Assembly (NCBI GenBank): GCA_949318235.1 | Contig: OX439129.1 | Location: forward strand, 20,229,066-20,293,065 | Reading direction: 5' to 3' | DNA from: Ecdyonurus torrentis | Lineage: Eukaryota > Arthropoda > Insecta > Ephemeroptera > Heptageniidae | DNA: 64,000 nt | Shown: positions 52,200-64,000 of the stretch, one piece after another | How the letters are laid out: each line of letters begins with the position of its first letter | Position numbering within the stretch: position 1 is the first letter of the stretch | Translations under genes and position numbers: made by a program | The notes under the pieces: model-generated | Database searches by the model: none | Told to the model about the DNA's origin: nothing | Seen by the model: the letters and a program-made list of their open reading frames with translations, nothing else

Positions 52200-52350
52200 A
52201 TCTTGAACATCCCCTATATATAAGATGATAAGGCAGGGGGTGGTGATAAGCCCCTCCCCCCACCTGTCATCATGTCAACATGGCCGAGCCTCGCAGTATA
52301 GAGATAAGATAAAAATACCCCATAGCTCAATATCATCTTTATAAGGCAAA
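52200..52350. promoter_or_regulatory. two facing TATA boxes around a GC-rich core
   Basis: CTATATATAAG on the plus strand (52,214-52,224) and TTATAAAG on the minus strand (about 52,346-52,339) point toward each other across a G/C-rich core containing G5TGGTG and C7ACCTG runs. On the minus strand ATGATGACAG is followed by donor-like GTGGGG (52,263), a phase-1 end with G, but it encodes only MMT. On the plus strand an ATG at 52,272 stops after nine codons. Promoter activity is an inference from motifs only. Confidence 0.25.
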
Positions 52351-52609
52351 CAAACTGGGTGCATGATAACTTTGGCGTATACAACTTCTGGAATTTTTTT
52401 TTCTATCTTATTCTTATTATTATATTCATGTATTTTCTAAAAGGCCTATAATTACATTACATTGTTCATGTTAAACAAGCTTTATATTAAAATCAATAGT
52501 TCAAGTATTAAATATGAAAATATCAATATAAATATATAGATGATATATGATGATATATGATATTATATAATAAATTAATAATTAATAATTGCTTGTATTC
52601 CGCATGTAT

Positions 52610-52830
52610 ATAGTTAAGCATATAAATGATGTTATAAATTATATAACTATAAATAACTATATGCTAAAGCATAATATTTATGACATATTTATATAACATC
52701 AGTTATTATGCAGTATAGAATAAAATATTATGCTGTAGTGTATTGAATATATTGGTCTAAAAATGAGCTGGCATAATTACGTATATTTATTTTTGTCCGT
52801 TTATGTTTCCATAAAAACAGGAAATAAAAT
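52610..52830 (+). repeat. dispersed AT-rich repeat (TATAGCATAA family), copy 3
   Basis: Contains TTATGCAGTATAGAATAAAAT, TGTAGTGTATTGAA, AAAATGAGCT and CATAATTACGTATATTTATT then TTTGTCCGTTT. The TTTTTGTCCGT end recurs inverted near 57,195 and, as TTTTCGTCCGT, near 23,135. Confidence 0.4.
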
Positions 52831-55264
52831 AAAGACTTGAATATTAACGAGATGTTTTAATTGTTATATATTTTGAGTTAATTCTTATTATATTCAGGGC
52901 TTATGAGATTTAAAAAAGAAAATTTTGTAAAAAAAATTTACTATTTTATGCTGCGGCTAGATTGAAATCGCTATATGACATACTACAAGGTTAATGATAT
53001 ATACAAGGAATGCATCTGTAAGTCATAATTTCTCAGAACTAAAACATTTATAAAATATAAATTGTACAATAAAATAATATATTTATATCGATCTATACAA
53101 ACAATTTCTAGTTAAAACTTTCAAAACACATTAATTTTTATATAAGTTTTCAATCTTACATCGACAAAAAGTTTTTCTCGAATATAAAGTTTAACGATGC
53201 AGAGCTGAAAAGGAAAGAAAAAAAAAAAAGATCGAGACGAAAGATTTCAATAGGATTTTTTTTTATTTCTCTTTATATAATTTTGATTGCGCAATAATAT
53301 TATGCAATCATAGGAAATATAATACGCATAACGTATAAGAGGGAAAAAAACTACACACATAGTAAACAACTCAAAGACCTTTTTAATGATCTAATTACAT
53401 AAGTTAAAACGATTTCAACATTATTTGACCTGAATATTTTTTATATTATATAATATGTCTTGAATAATAAAGTAGCTCCATTTTGTTAACAAACAGTTCA
53501 ATATAAAAGCGGTCATGATAAAAGAAAAAAAAATCTAATTGTTAATATGATGTAGTTAAAAAAAATGTCTATCAAATAAATTTCATTGTTCATGAAACGT
53601 CTTTTACAATACTCAATCATATATATAGGATATTGATTTTTTTATATATGATTTAGATCAATTTTATATGTTAATGTATTTAATTTTGAGCTTTATTGTT
53701 AATTTGACCAGTGCAAGTATAACAATACTTGTCAATCATTTTTGATGTGGTCAGCTGCAAGCGAGCCAGGGGTCGTATAATATACAACAATACTTTAGTT
53801 TTAGACAATACACGTATATAATATAAGTACGTTCTATAACGTATTATAGTTTTGTGCATGCGCATGTAAATTTGATATGCATTGTTAGTTATAATATGGC
53901 GTTATGCGCATGGAGTCGAAGTAGTATTTATAGTGAACATTACATTCAAAACTAAACATCAATTTCTATTTTTTTAATCGTATTGTTATATCATTGATTT
54001 ACAAAGTTTAGAAGCATATTTGTAATTAAAATATTGTATAAACTCATATAATGAAAAATAATTAATACATGCGTGTGACAGCTTAAAAATAAATATATAT
54101 AATAAATATTGGTTATTTTTTGCTTAAATTAAAAAAAAAACTGTCAAAATTATATACTTTAATTTGTCCTTGATTCCAGTGTATGTCATTTCATTTCGTA
54201 GGCTTTGAGAAACAATACTAAAAAATTAATATACAAAATTAATTTATATATTTGACTTTTTTGAATGCAAAAATATACAAAAAGCTTTACAAAAACATCA
54301 AACTTTTGAATTTCAAATCTTGATATAGCATAAAAATGGAAAATGTGTGTATTTATTGTTTAATTCTTCCTGTGTGTTCTAAAAAATAAAATAAAATTTG
54401 TCAGTTTGAAATAAATAAGAAGAAATTTGTAAAATTTACGTGACATGGCGCGCATTGTTGCTCAGCGTGGTTTAATTTAATTGTTTCCTCTCGCCAGGAG
54501 GCCAGGGACCAAATTAAAATTTTCTCTATTTATTGGACATGCGTCGATAATCTTTGAAAACGCGATAATGAAATGCAAAAGACATTTTATGTTCACGCAG
54601 TCACTTGTATTGTTATTTATTGTTCCTTATAGAATAATTTCTGTATAATATACTTTTCTTCGTCGTTTGATGAAAGCATTTTTTTTAACTGTACTTGCAT
54701 TCATTGCGTCGTTCCTTGTTATATAAAATACCAAATCTATTCAAAAACTTAGTAATTGGAAGTATGCATAAGTAAATTTTTAAAAGAAATCATAAAAAAA
54801 TTATGATTTTGTTATTATTATTATTTTATTTTTTTACTGCGTTGAATTTAATTTTTGGATGAAATGTGTCACTAATATAGTGTTCATACCTGTAGTTCAT
54901 ATAGCTTAAACTTCATCCTAAACCAATAAAATTCCTTGCACATAAGGCTAGAAGTTTTACTTCATTCTTTTACAATAGCTAGAGAATTTATTAGTTATTT
55001 TTGTTTTGTTTTATTAATTATCCAAGAAACATTATATTCCGTAGAATATTAGTAAGTTATGTACCAATTATAATATACTTTAAAAAAACTGAATTCAATT
55101 TTAATCAGTAATAATAGACGAATTGCTAAATTTATCTAATAAAATCTCCAGTATACGTGTTTTGAATGTTTTTTATACAAAAAATAATGAATAGTTACTT
55201 ATACAGTTTACATTGCATTGAAATAAGGCAATTAATTCAAGAAAAATTAAACATTATTATTATT
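52831..55264. other. AT-rich, no gene seen
   Basis: TGTGCATGCGCATG (53,855-53,868) resembles an NRF1 half-palindrome. On the minus strand CAACAATGCGCGCCATGTCAC/GTAAAT (54,460-54,434) could be another tiny ATG-plus-donor unit but ends in a different base (C). Otherwise unremarkable. Confidence 0.55.
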
Positions 55265-55265
55265 T

Positions 55266-55450
55266 CAATTCAATTCAATTCAAAATAGGCTTTATTGCAA
55301 TAAAACACATTACATAAATTACATATGTTTGGGTTTAAGTTATACAACTTTATAACCAAGTCATATAGATCTAGTGCCCCTGCAAATTTGTAATATAGGC
55401 AACCTGGTTAACATAATGGACCGACAATTAGCCTAATCTACAGGATAAAT
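55266..55450 (-). mobile_element. retroposon 3' end with GAATT tail
   Basis: The minus strand reads ..TTGCAATAAAGCCTATTTTG followed by (AATTG/GAATT)n (55,265-55,284), a typical short-repeat tail after AATAAA. The region up to about 55,450 is slightly GC-richer, with ATTGTCGGTCCATTATG. Non-coding fragment. Confidence 0.5.
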
Positions 55451-55513
55451 CCATAATTATGAATGAATGATTATGCAAAAGTAAATTTAATAATTATATA
55501 TGTTTTAAATATA

Positions 55514-55559
<46 letters not shown>

Positions 55560-56109
55560 TTTTTGTCTCTACATAAGACAAAATCTGAAACAATTTTAAT
55601 AAAAACTAAAATTGATATAGAAATTCCTTTTTTAAATATTCAAATGTGATGTCACATGTATAATAAAGAGGTTTTCTTTTTTAAAGAACTCTATTATGTT
55701 ATCCTTTATGATAAAATTTGAATTCAGTATAGAGGAGTAAAAATTGTTAAATTTTCAAAAATTAATAAAAAGGAAGAGAAAAACAACCAAAATAAGCGGA
55801 AAACACAAATTTATAAGATAATATATTAACCGTTTTTACAACCTTTCAATTTGTTTCAAAATATCTATACTTATGATCCTGTTATTGATTAATAATTAAT
55901 TAAAAAATTGTTATCTTAAATTAAATAATATTACAATATATATTTTTTTAAATTAATCTAAAAGATAAAGTATAATTTTAATAATAGAAAAATAATTTAT
56001 TTAATAATATATAATTTTGTATTAAATATTTTCTCCATTGCCTTTTCATAAAGTAGCAAAAGTTGATTCGCGGAAATTCGCATTAATATGTGGGCGTGTC
56101 TTTTTTTTG
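55451..56109. other. AT-rich upstream of the 56.2-kb promoter
   Basis: (AT)18 at 55,518-55,554; nothing else recognised. Confidence 0.7.
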
Positions 56110-56440
56110 CAAAAACCAATGAGAAAGTTGTTTAGTAGTGTGGGTTACGTAATAAAAAATAATAAAAAAAAGAGTTATGCTATGCAAATGTAGTATATAA
56201 GGGGGGAACTCCCAATAGCAACACGCGATTAACACGTGCCAATTTCATTTTTTTTTTATCTTGAGAGAGAGAGCGAGAGAGACTGAGTGGTGTGCGGTGG
56301 TGTGGGGGTATTTTTTGCACACGAGCTGAACACGAGCGGAGTGAAGAGAGAGAAAGAGAGAGAACGAACAGACCGGTCCGCTTTGCTTTTGTGTATCTCT
56401 CTCTCTCTCTCTCTCTTTCTCTGTGGCAAAGTAGCAGCAG
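56110..56440 (+). promoter_or_regulatory. plus-strand CCAAT-octamer-TATA promoter and leader
   Basis: In order on the plus strand: CCAAT (56,116-56,120), POU octamer ATGCAAAT (56,182-56,189), TATATAA (56,194-56,200) and a GC-rich start region after G6AACTCCC (56,201-56,212), placing the start near 56,225. The spacing is textbook for an animal RNA polymerase II core promoter. The following 200 bp are unusually GC-rich for the window, with GAGAGA blocks, a GTGTGCGGTGGTGTGG tract and a (CT)11 tract, like a 5' leader. No ATG lies in the leader. The gene body would have to lie to the right and was not recognised. Confidence 0.45.
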
Positions 56441-57401
56441 TCCGCACAGAAAATTATAATAAAGAATAATCTTCAGAACAGCAGCTGCTACTCTTCTTAA
56501 AATACATAGCTATAAGCTATAAATGCATGATTTTCTTGTATTTTGATATGTTAAAAAAAGAACAAGATTATTAAGCACACTGCGCGTATACTCTATTTTA
56601 TTTATTAGCATTTTAATAAATAATAATAACTATTTTATACATATTTCTTAAAGTACAGTATATATAATAATATGGGAAGTTTTTTTGATGAAGCGTTATT
56701 AAATATTATATTTCACTTCCTAGTTTTTTTTTTTTTTTTTTTTCTTCTTCAAAATTGGAAACTTTTGATTGAATTTTGGACCAATTTATGAGTATTAGAC
56801 ATGATGGAAATAAAAATAGACACGTGCTTTTCATCATTTTATTTGAAGCATTAATTCAAATTTTACGAAGGAACTGCGTAATAGCGGCTGTCAATAAATA
56901 AAATTATATATGCAAATAACTCAAATTTCATTATTGATATTTATTATTTTAATTTTTATACTTGACATAATTTTGAACCAACAGTAAGAATGCAAGCATT
57001 TATTGTGTTTACCATACGAAAATTAAAAAATATTAAATTTTTTTCATCCTATTGTATAAATATTAAAGTCATAAAAAACGATTATTTAAATTTAATTGTT
57101 ATAACAATACTCTATATTAGTCTGCATAGAAATTTAGCAGTTTTTAACGACGTGTACAACCAAATTTATTGCATATTGAATAAATTGCATCGCACGGACA
57201 AAAATAAATACAAAATATAGTAATTATGCTATATGTGTCAGCTTCGACTGTTGTTGCCATAAAATGAGACAATTCGTAAGATATTATTGTTAATAAAATA
57301 TGTACCAATATATACTTATACATTTTATACAACTGCAAGATTGTGAGTATAATGTTGTTTATTTAAAATAAAGTAGATTTTTAGTTGTCTTGTAAACAAA
57401 A
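56441..57401. other. AT-rich downstream of the 56.2-kb promoter
   Basis: No exon recognised. T20 near 56,724-56,743. Near 57,190 ACGGACAAAAATAAATA is an inverted match to the 52.8-kb repeat end. Confidence 0.6.
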
Positions 57402-57752
57402 TTAAAGGAATAGACCAGAAGAAAACATAAGCGTTTATATCACAAAACACTTGATTGGACTTACATAAATAACTTAGTTTGTCTCAAAACTCAAAACCCA
57501 ACTGTATATAGCTCCGTAGCTGGGATTAGAAAATTTCCATTTATGCAACCCGCACAACATTTTTAGCTAATTTTTGCACGTTTCTGACGTCAGAAACATG
57601 AATAGTCACGCAAATTGCATATACTTTACAGTATTTTCACGCTGTCTCTACATTAACATTCTGGTAAAAATCGTCATCAGTTTTGAATATTCCATTTCGT
57701 GTTTATTCATTAAAAAGCATATTATGTTGTTTTATGTGGTCTATGGCTTTAA
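57402..57752. mobile_element. TTAA-ended MITE, 351 bp
   Basis: The left end TTAAAGGAATAGACCAGAAG and the right end, read inverted, TTAAAGCCATAGACCACATA share TTAAAG-NN-ATAGACCA, and the similarity continues to a common ACATAA. An 18-bp perfect palindrome built on TGACGTCA (GTTTCTGAC and complement) lies at 57,580-57,597. Non-coding. Confidence 0.65.
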
Positions 57753-58430
57753 GTTATTATATAGTGTGCTTCTGCTTCCTCATATATCTTAAGGAAAATT
57801 ATTATATAAATGACCGCACAAAAACAAGTCTTGTCAGTTCTTTTATATTTTTTATTTCGAAACAAGAGGCTCAATACTGCATATAAAATAGCGAAGCTTA
57901 TACGTTTCATCACTATATAGAAATAAATAAATGTCCACTGCAATTAATCATTAATTATATTTTAAATCGTAGTGAAATGAAGAAGACGCTCAGCAATAAA
58001 ATATTATGATGTATAGATTAAGTACATGTTGTACATTCATTGTGTCAGGATTATTATTATTATTTTTTTTTTTTTTTTCATATAAGGCACCAAATTGAAA
58101 TCAAATTTCTCCTTTATCAGATTTAATTGTGTCTTTTTTTTTTTTTTTTTTTTTTTTTTTATTAATCTGCATGGTGTTTAATTTAAAAAGAATACGTATA
58201 TATAAAAACTACATATTCGATAGCAAGGGCCAATCACTATTTTGACACATGATTTGAGTTTATAAATATTTTGTAACTTATAAAAAATACTAGATTACAT
58301 TTTTATTTGAAAGTTTCTTCCATTTATTGTTTATGTAATAAAACGATACAAAAATTAGAAATATTTTACTTATTATAATTTTTCTATTGGGACATGAAAG
58401 GCACTTGAAAATCTTACAATCACAATGACA
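57753..58430. other. AT-rich, poly-T near 58,064 and 58,134
   Basis: Two T tracts of about 15 and 27 bases; no gene. Confidence 0.7.
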
Positions 58431-58755
58431 AAGACTAAAAAAATTTTGGGGATAATTTTATTTCATATTCTAAAAGAGGACAATGTCTTGAATTGATACA
58501 TGTGTGAATTTTTAATTTCTGAGTTCATTAAGCATTTTTAATTATTTTTGAAAGTCGTGAAATGACGTCACAAGCTGCAATTTTTTTCTATATTCTCACA
58601 TATGCAGCCTGTGATGTCATTTCGTGACTTTCACAAATTAATTAAAATTACTTAATAAAATCAAAAATTAGGAATTCACATATGTATCGATTCAGGGCAA
58701 TGTCCTCTTTTAGAATTTGCAATAAAATTATCACGTCAAATTTTTTGTAAAGTCT
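58431..58755. mobile_element. foldback MITE, about 325 bp
   Basis: AAGACT at the left pairs with AGTCTT at the right. Blocks such as TTCTAAAAGAGGACAATG and GAAAGTCGTGAAATGACG pair with their partners at 58,700-58,725 and 58,610-58,633. The hairpin shoulder carries TGACGTCA (58,563-58,570), matched by the decayed TGATGTCA on the other arm. Confidence 0.8.
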
Positions 58756-58796
58756 TCCTCATTCTCTATAACAAACAAGGTATTTGACAATATCAA

Positions 58797-58990
58797 GAAT
58801 AAGAATCTTTATTGACCCAGGCAGTTCATACAACAAGCATTGGTCGTGTCAAACTTATTAAATTAAATTAACATAAAATAATAGAACAATTACAATGAAT
58901 TACACAACTGTAAGTACAAATGTAATAAATCAATATATAATAAAGAATGTGAAACTCGTCATTATAAAATTCCAAATGTGTATTGGTGGT
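58797..58990 (-). mobile_element. retroposon 3' end
   Basis: Read on the minus strand it contains AAGTTTGACACGACCAATG and then GAACTGCCTGGGTCAATAAAG, with an AATAAAGATTCTTATTC tail, the same family as the tail at 49.2 kb. It is 5'-truncated with no open frame. Confidence 0.65.
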
Positions 58991-59318
58991 GAACATCAAA
59001 ACTTCAATGTCATCTAATTTTAAATCTCTATCAAAGAATGATCCTAAAGCATTGTGGCTATTTTTGTTTTTAAATTACAATTGTTATTGTTAATCCGCAT
59101 TTTATATAGAGAGTAAGTTTTGATATGTAATTTATTAAATTTAATTTATCGGAGAGTTTAATTATTTATCTTTCATTCTTAACTTAAGATGTATCATTTA
59201 CTATATACCATATCTTTAATATAGTTGTATTTATAAAAAGTATTATATTACAAAGAAAATTATAGGTATTTTATAAAAATAAGAAGTTATTTTCTTTTTG
59301 TTATCTTTTGTTTTGTTT

Positions 59319-59351
<33 letters not shown>

Positions 59352-59842
59352 CAGAAGAAGGGTAACAAATTATAACAGTTTTAATTGCCAAAAATGAATA
59401 TAAAAATAAAAGGCAACATTTTTCATTGACAAGATAATCAACCGCTATATAGAAACAAATTTCTTATGCAAATATTTAAAATAAAATCATTCATGTCAGC
59501 CGCTTGAGTTTGTTGAACTTTAATATACGTATTTTAATTTTTTATATATTTTAATTAAGCCGTAATTACGCATACATGATAAAAATTTGTCCCATCTGCC
59601 ACCTTAGCGTAATTTACATGTTTTTTAACTTAAGGAACGTGTATTGTGAATTTAAATAATAATAAACAACAGACCGTGTTATAGTTCTTATTTATGTGGA
59701 TCAATTTTTTTTAAACAGCAATTAAATTTTTTGAATTTATTATACATTTTTAACATTAACATTTTTACATTCTTGCATATTATTACATTGAAAACACTGA
59801 ATTGATTTAAAATGTTACTTCATAATATATATATATATATAT
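58991..59842. other. AT-rich, A27 near 59,325-59,351
   Basis: No gene or element ends recognised. Confidence 0.7.
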
Positions 59843-61312
<1,470 letters not shown>

Positions 61313-61690
61313 ATATATATAAGAAGCTCCTTGAGGTCTATTATGCAATTCAATGCATTTATAAGTAAAATTAATAAATCAATATGTTGTAAAATATTAT
61401 ATGTTGAGGAAGCATAAGTTGAGCATAAACATTGTACTGTATATTATTTATATAGTAACTTTTCTTCTCCTTAATTCTAAACGAAGTAAAATATTTGCTT
61501 AAAACATTGGAGGTATATACGTCATACGTCTATTTCATCAATTATTGAAATGGGATCAAATAGTAGAAACCATTTTCAAAAGTGAGCTTTACTACTGAGA
61601 ATGATAATTTACAGCGTTCAAAGTAAGTATTTTATTATTATATTTTTGTTTTTATTATATTAATATAAATTGAGTTTATAATGACCATAA

Positions 61691-61812
61691 TATATAACAA
61701 TATAATTGAAATATTTTTGCCTTATTTTATAGGGTGTATGCATTCATGTTAATATATAACAATAATTGAAATATTTTTGCCTTATTTTATAGGGTGTATG
61801 CATTCATGTTAA
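61691..61812 (+). repeat. 60-bp tandem duplication across the MITE end
   Basis: Units 61,691-61,752 and 61,753-61,812 differ by a short indel (AACAATATAATTG against AACAATAATTG). Each contains 38 bp of flank plus the first 22-24 bp of the MITE, ending GGGTGTATGCATTCATGTTA. Confidence 0.9.
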
Positions 61813-62509
61813 AGTCGATGCCATGTTGGATCACTCAATGACATATTATATAGGCTGGTATTTGAAAATGACTCATTTTGCCAGTTTAAAATTAAAACAC
61901 TAATAAGCAATATTTTTGAGAGCTATAGTAATGATGCTGTTTAATATAGGTTGAATTAGTATCTCAAAAGTATGTGAGAAAAATATTAATAAAAAAAAAT
62001 AATAATAACCGATTTCCCACAGAAAGTAGACAAATAAGTTGTTTTATTTTCTATGCTGAGCAATAAATATAAATAAATATTCGTCTTTATTCGATAACAT
62101 TAAAAAAACAAATACAATTAAAAGAGCGAGGTTATTAGGCCTGACAAATATCTGGCACACTTACATTTTACACCTAACCCAAACATGCGGTTAGAACTTA
62201 AAAAGTAATTGCATTGATGGTTATAATTCAAAATAATAATACTAGGTAATATATCATGGTAATTTACATTAAAAAAACAAACATATTGTATCAAAGAGCA
62301 TTAAAAAAAAGAAGAGGAAATAATAATAATATAACTCTGAAAAAATAAAGAAAAATATAATATTATATTTTATAACGGATGAATAAGGGGCGAAAAAGAA
62401 ACACAGAGAGAGAGAGAGAGAGAGAGATATGAGTGAAAGCAATGCTGTTCATTGATCCAATATGGCGTCGAAGCGCAATCAGTATGACGTCATGCGGATA
62501 CACCCTATA
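61789..62509 (+). mobile_element. CRE-bearing MITE, copy 3, split by a retroposon
   Basis: The left part matches the family from ATAGGGTGTATGCATTCATG to TATGCTGAGCAAT (62,064). The right part resumes at 62,438 with AGCAATGCTG and ends ATGCGGATACACCCTAT. The interruption is flanked by AGCAAT on both sides. The CRE octamer is at 62,485-62,492. Confidence 0.85.
62065..62437 (-). mobile_element. retroposon 3' end nested in MITE copy 3
   Basis: A 373-bp insertion lies between AGCAAT duplications (62,059-62,064 and 62,438-62,443). Read on the minus strand it ends CGAATAAAGACGAATATTT with an ATTT-rich tail, so AATAAA lies next to the 3' terminus, as in 5'-truncated non-LTR retrotransposons. A (GA)n run (62,407-62,428) sits at its other end. 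No reverse transcriptase frame remains. Confidence 0.65.
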
Positions 62510-64000
62510 AAATGAATTTTCCTTGACAAGATATAGACGACCAATGTATCGCTTGAGCGTTTTAATAAAACCGAAAGTGAGTGTCATGTCAAGAGAATCT
62601 TATTATGAAACAAGAAGAAAGAGACGAAATAAGATTATCAAAAAATTGAAACAGTTTTAAACACTATAACACACCCTGATTATATAATATAAACTATTGA
62701 GTGCCGATTGACACAAATTGAATACCACAATCACAATATAATTTGGAAGTTATACAAGCCTAAAGATACTCTTGATATTTTTTATATTTATTTTTTTACT
62801 CAATAAAGATCCTTCAATTCCATTTAGTAGCCCGATTTGTTCACCAAGGCTAAAAATGAATTAATTAAAATTGTTTAACTCTTTACTGTATGTAGGTTTT
62901 ATCAATATTATCAATAATTTTGGCAATCACAAATCACATAATGTACTGGTATAAGATATTAAACTTGTAAATTCATACCACTATAAAGAAATAAGTTTTT
63001 TAAGTGAATAGCCACGTTTGTTTGTTTATTAATGGTTTTCTGCGTGGCAGCAAAGGCGGAGGATCATGTATTGATCATGCAAGTAATAAAAATAGTGAAG
63101 CTTCCAGGAAATCAATTCCTTTAATTATATTCTTTATTTGATACACTTATTTTTCTGCAGTTTTATATTCTTCACAAACCACCACCAATTTCATTAATTA
63201 GCAGGATATAGATACATATAAGGAGCCCAACTTTTGAATACCAGAAATACAACGTCGAGTCTATTTTACTTATATGCATAAACCCTTAAAAATGTTATTT
63301 CAAATTATAGTTTATAGTTTCTCCACAAGCTTGCGAGTGCGCCACCGATCAATGTGTTTCTAGAGCCCCTGTTGTATATGCAATTGTTTGTAGAATAGAA
63401 ATATTCATTTAAAAAAATTGATAAATAATTTTAAAAATTCTACTGAGAAGAAGGAAGAAGTAATGTAATGTGTATAAGTTCACCGTCTCAAATTTTAAAT
63501 ATAAATTTCTTTAGGACAATAAAATCATATAGAATCGTTAAATTTCAAATCAAAAATTAATTTACTATATTCTTCAAGAATAAAATGCTCTCTGTGAATG
63601 ATACCTTTTATATGATTGTAAATTTATATTTTTCTTGGTTTATATTATTTTTATTAAAATATTATTAATTTTAAAACTAATAATATATACATACTACATT
63701 CCTTACGATTTACATTTCTAATTATCTTGAATGAAATAATACATTTTGTTTTCTTTTCTTTTTATGGTTATATTTTATTATTATTGATTTCCATGGATAC
63801 TTTGGATGTGATTGGATTACATCTTCAATTACCTAACTAGTCACATTGCTGAATTATTGAAAAAAAAATGTTAGGTATCAGAAAAAAGGAATGAAAAGGT
63901 CGACCCCAGAAAGGAGCTTTTCTTCTCTTATAGTGTTTCTAGGGTGCTCAGGTTACCAAATTATATAGATCAGTAATAGATCAGTACATGGTTTCTATGG
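62510..64000. other. AT-rich right end of window
   Basis: GC spots at 63,045-63,075 (GTGGCAGCAAAGGCGGAGG) and 63,325-63,365 lack an open frame with splice signals. No gene recognised up to the window edge. Confidence 0.6.

Overview
This is AT-rich eukaryotic, most likely invertebrate-animal, non-coding DNA. The signs are: no open reading frame with a recognisable domain; long homopolymers (T50, T52, A42); very long (CT/GA)n and (AT)n microsatellites; several families of foldback and TIR-type DNA transposons; and 3' tails of non-LTR retroposons with AATAAA signals. The species cannot be read from the sequence. No tRNA, rRNA, CRISPR or bacterial-type feature was seen. Nearly all reading frames of 60-240 codons are translations of simple repeats (poly-K, ERERER, SLSLSL, IYIYIY) or random AT-rich frames.

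The best coding evidence is short and on the minus strand. At 34,818-34,887 a 23-codon start-containing segment runs into a consensus splice donor, below a CCAAT-bearing 5' leader. Smaller, weaker candidates of the same form (ATG, a few hydrophilic codons, donor) lie at 10,092-10,113 and 6,051-6,087, and both also end in phase 1 with a G. Others that fit less well lie at 40,722-40,784 and 30,711-30,738. A 24-nt microexon candidate with a good branch site and polypyrimidine tract sits at 45,511-45,534. My working inference is that this is the long 5' portion of a minus-strand gene whose shared exons lie to the left of base 1, with alternative first exons. The shared exons are not visible, so the product is unknown.

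Promoter-like islands stand out from the AT background. They are a minus-strand TATAAAAG at 23,738-23,745; a plus-strand CCAAT/octamer/TATA array at 56,116-56,200; a CRE/E-box/CCAAT cluster at 26,640-26,710; two RFX X-box motifs at 45,338-45,391; and two related CCAAT/E2F blocks at 15.7-15.9 kb and 38.7-38.9 kb.

Mobile DNA by region: 1-19 kb has mostly simple repeats and small foldbacks. 19-22 kb has a non-autonomous hAT inserted in an (AT)n tract, 444 bp of further (AT)n, then a perfect 700-bp palindrome. 27.5-28.4 kb has an 891-bp foldback with 425-bp arms. 32-33 kb, 44.5 kb and 61.8-62.5 kb carry three copies of a CRE-bearing MITE. 35.8-37.6 kb has a hAT with a clean 8-bp target duplication. 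42-43 kb and 57.4 kb have TTAA-ended elements. 49.6 and 58.4-58.8 kb have foldbacks. 59.8-61.3 kb has a 1.47-kb element with 267-bp identical inverted arms. Retroposon tails lie at 41.5, 47.9, 49.2, 55.3, 58.8 and 62.1 kb. A recurring theme is that the full CRE octamer TGACGTCA occurs ten times to the right of 26 kb, eight of them inside mobile elements of several structural families.
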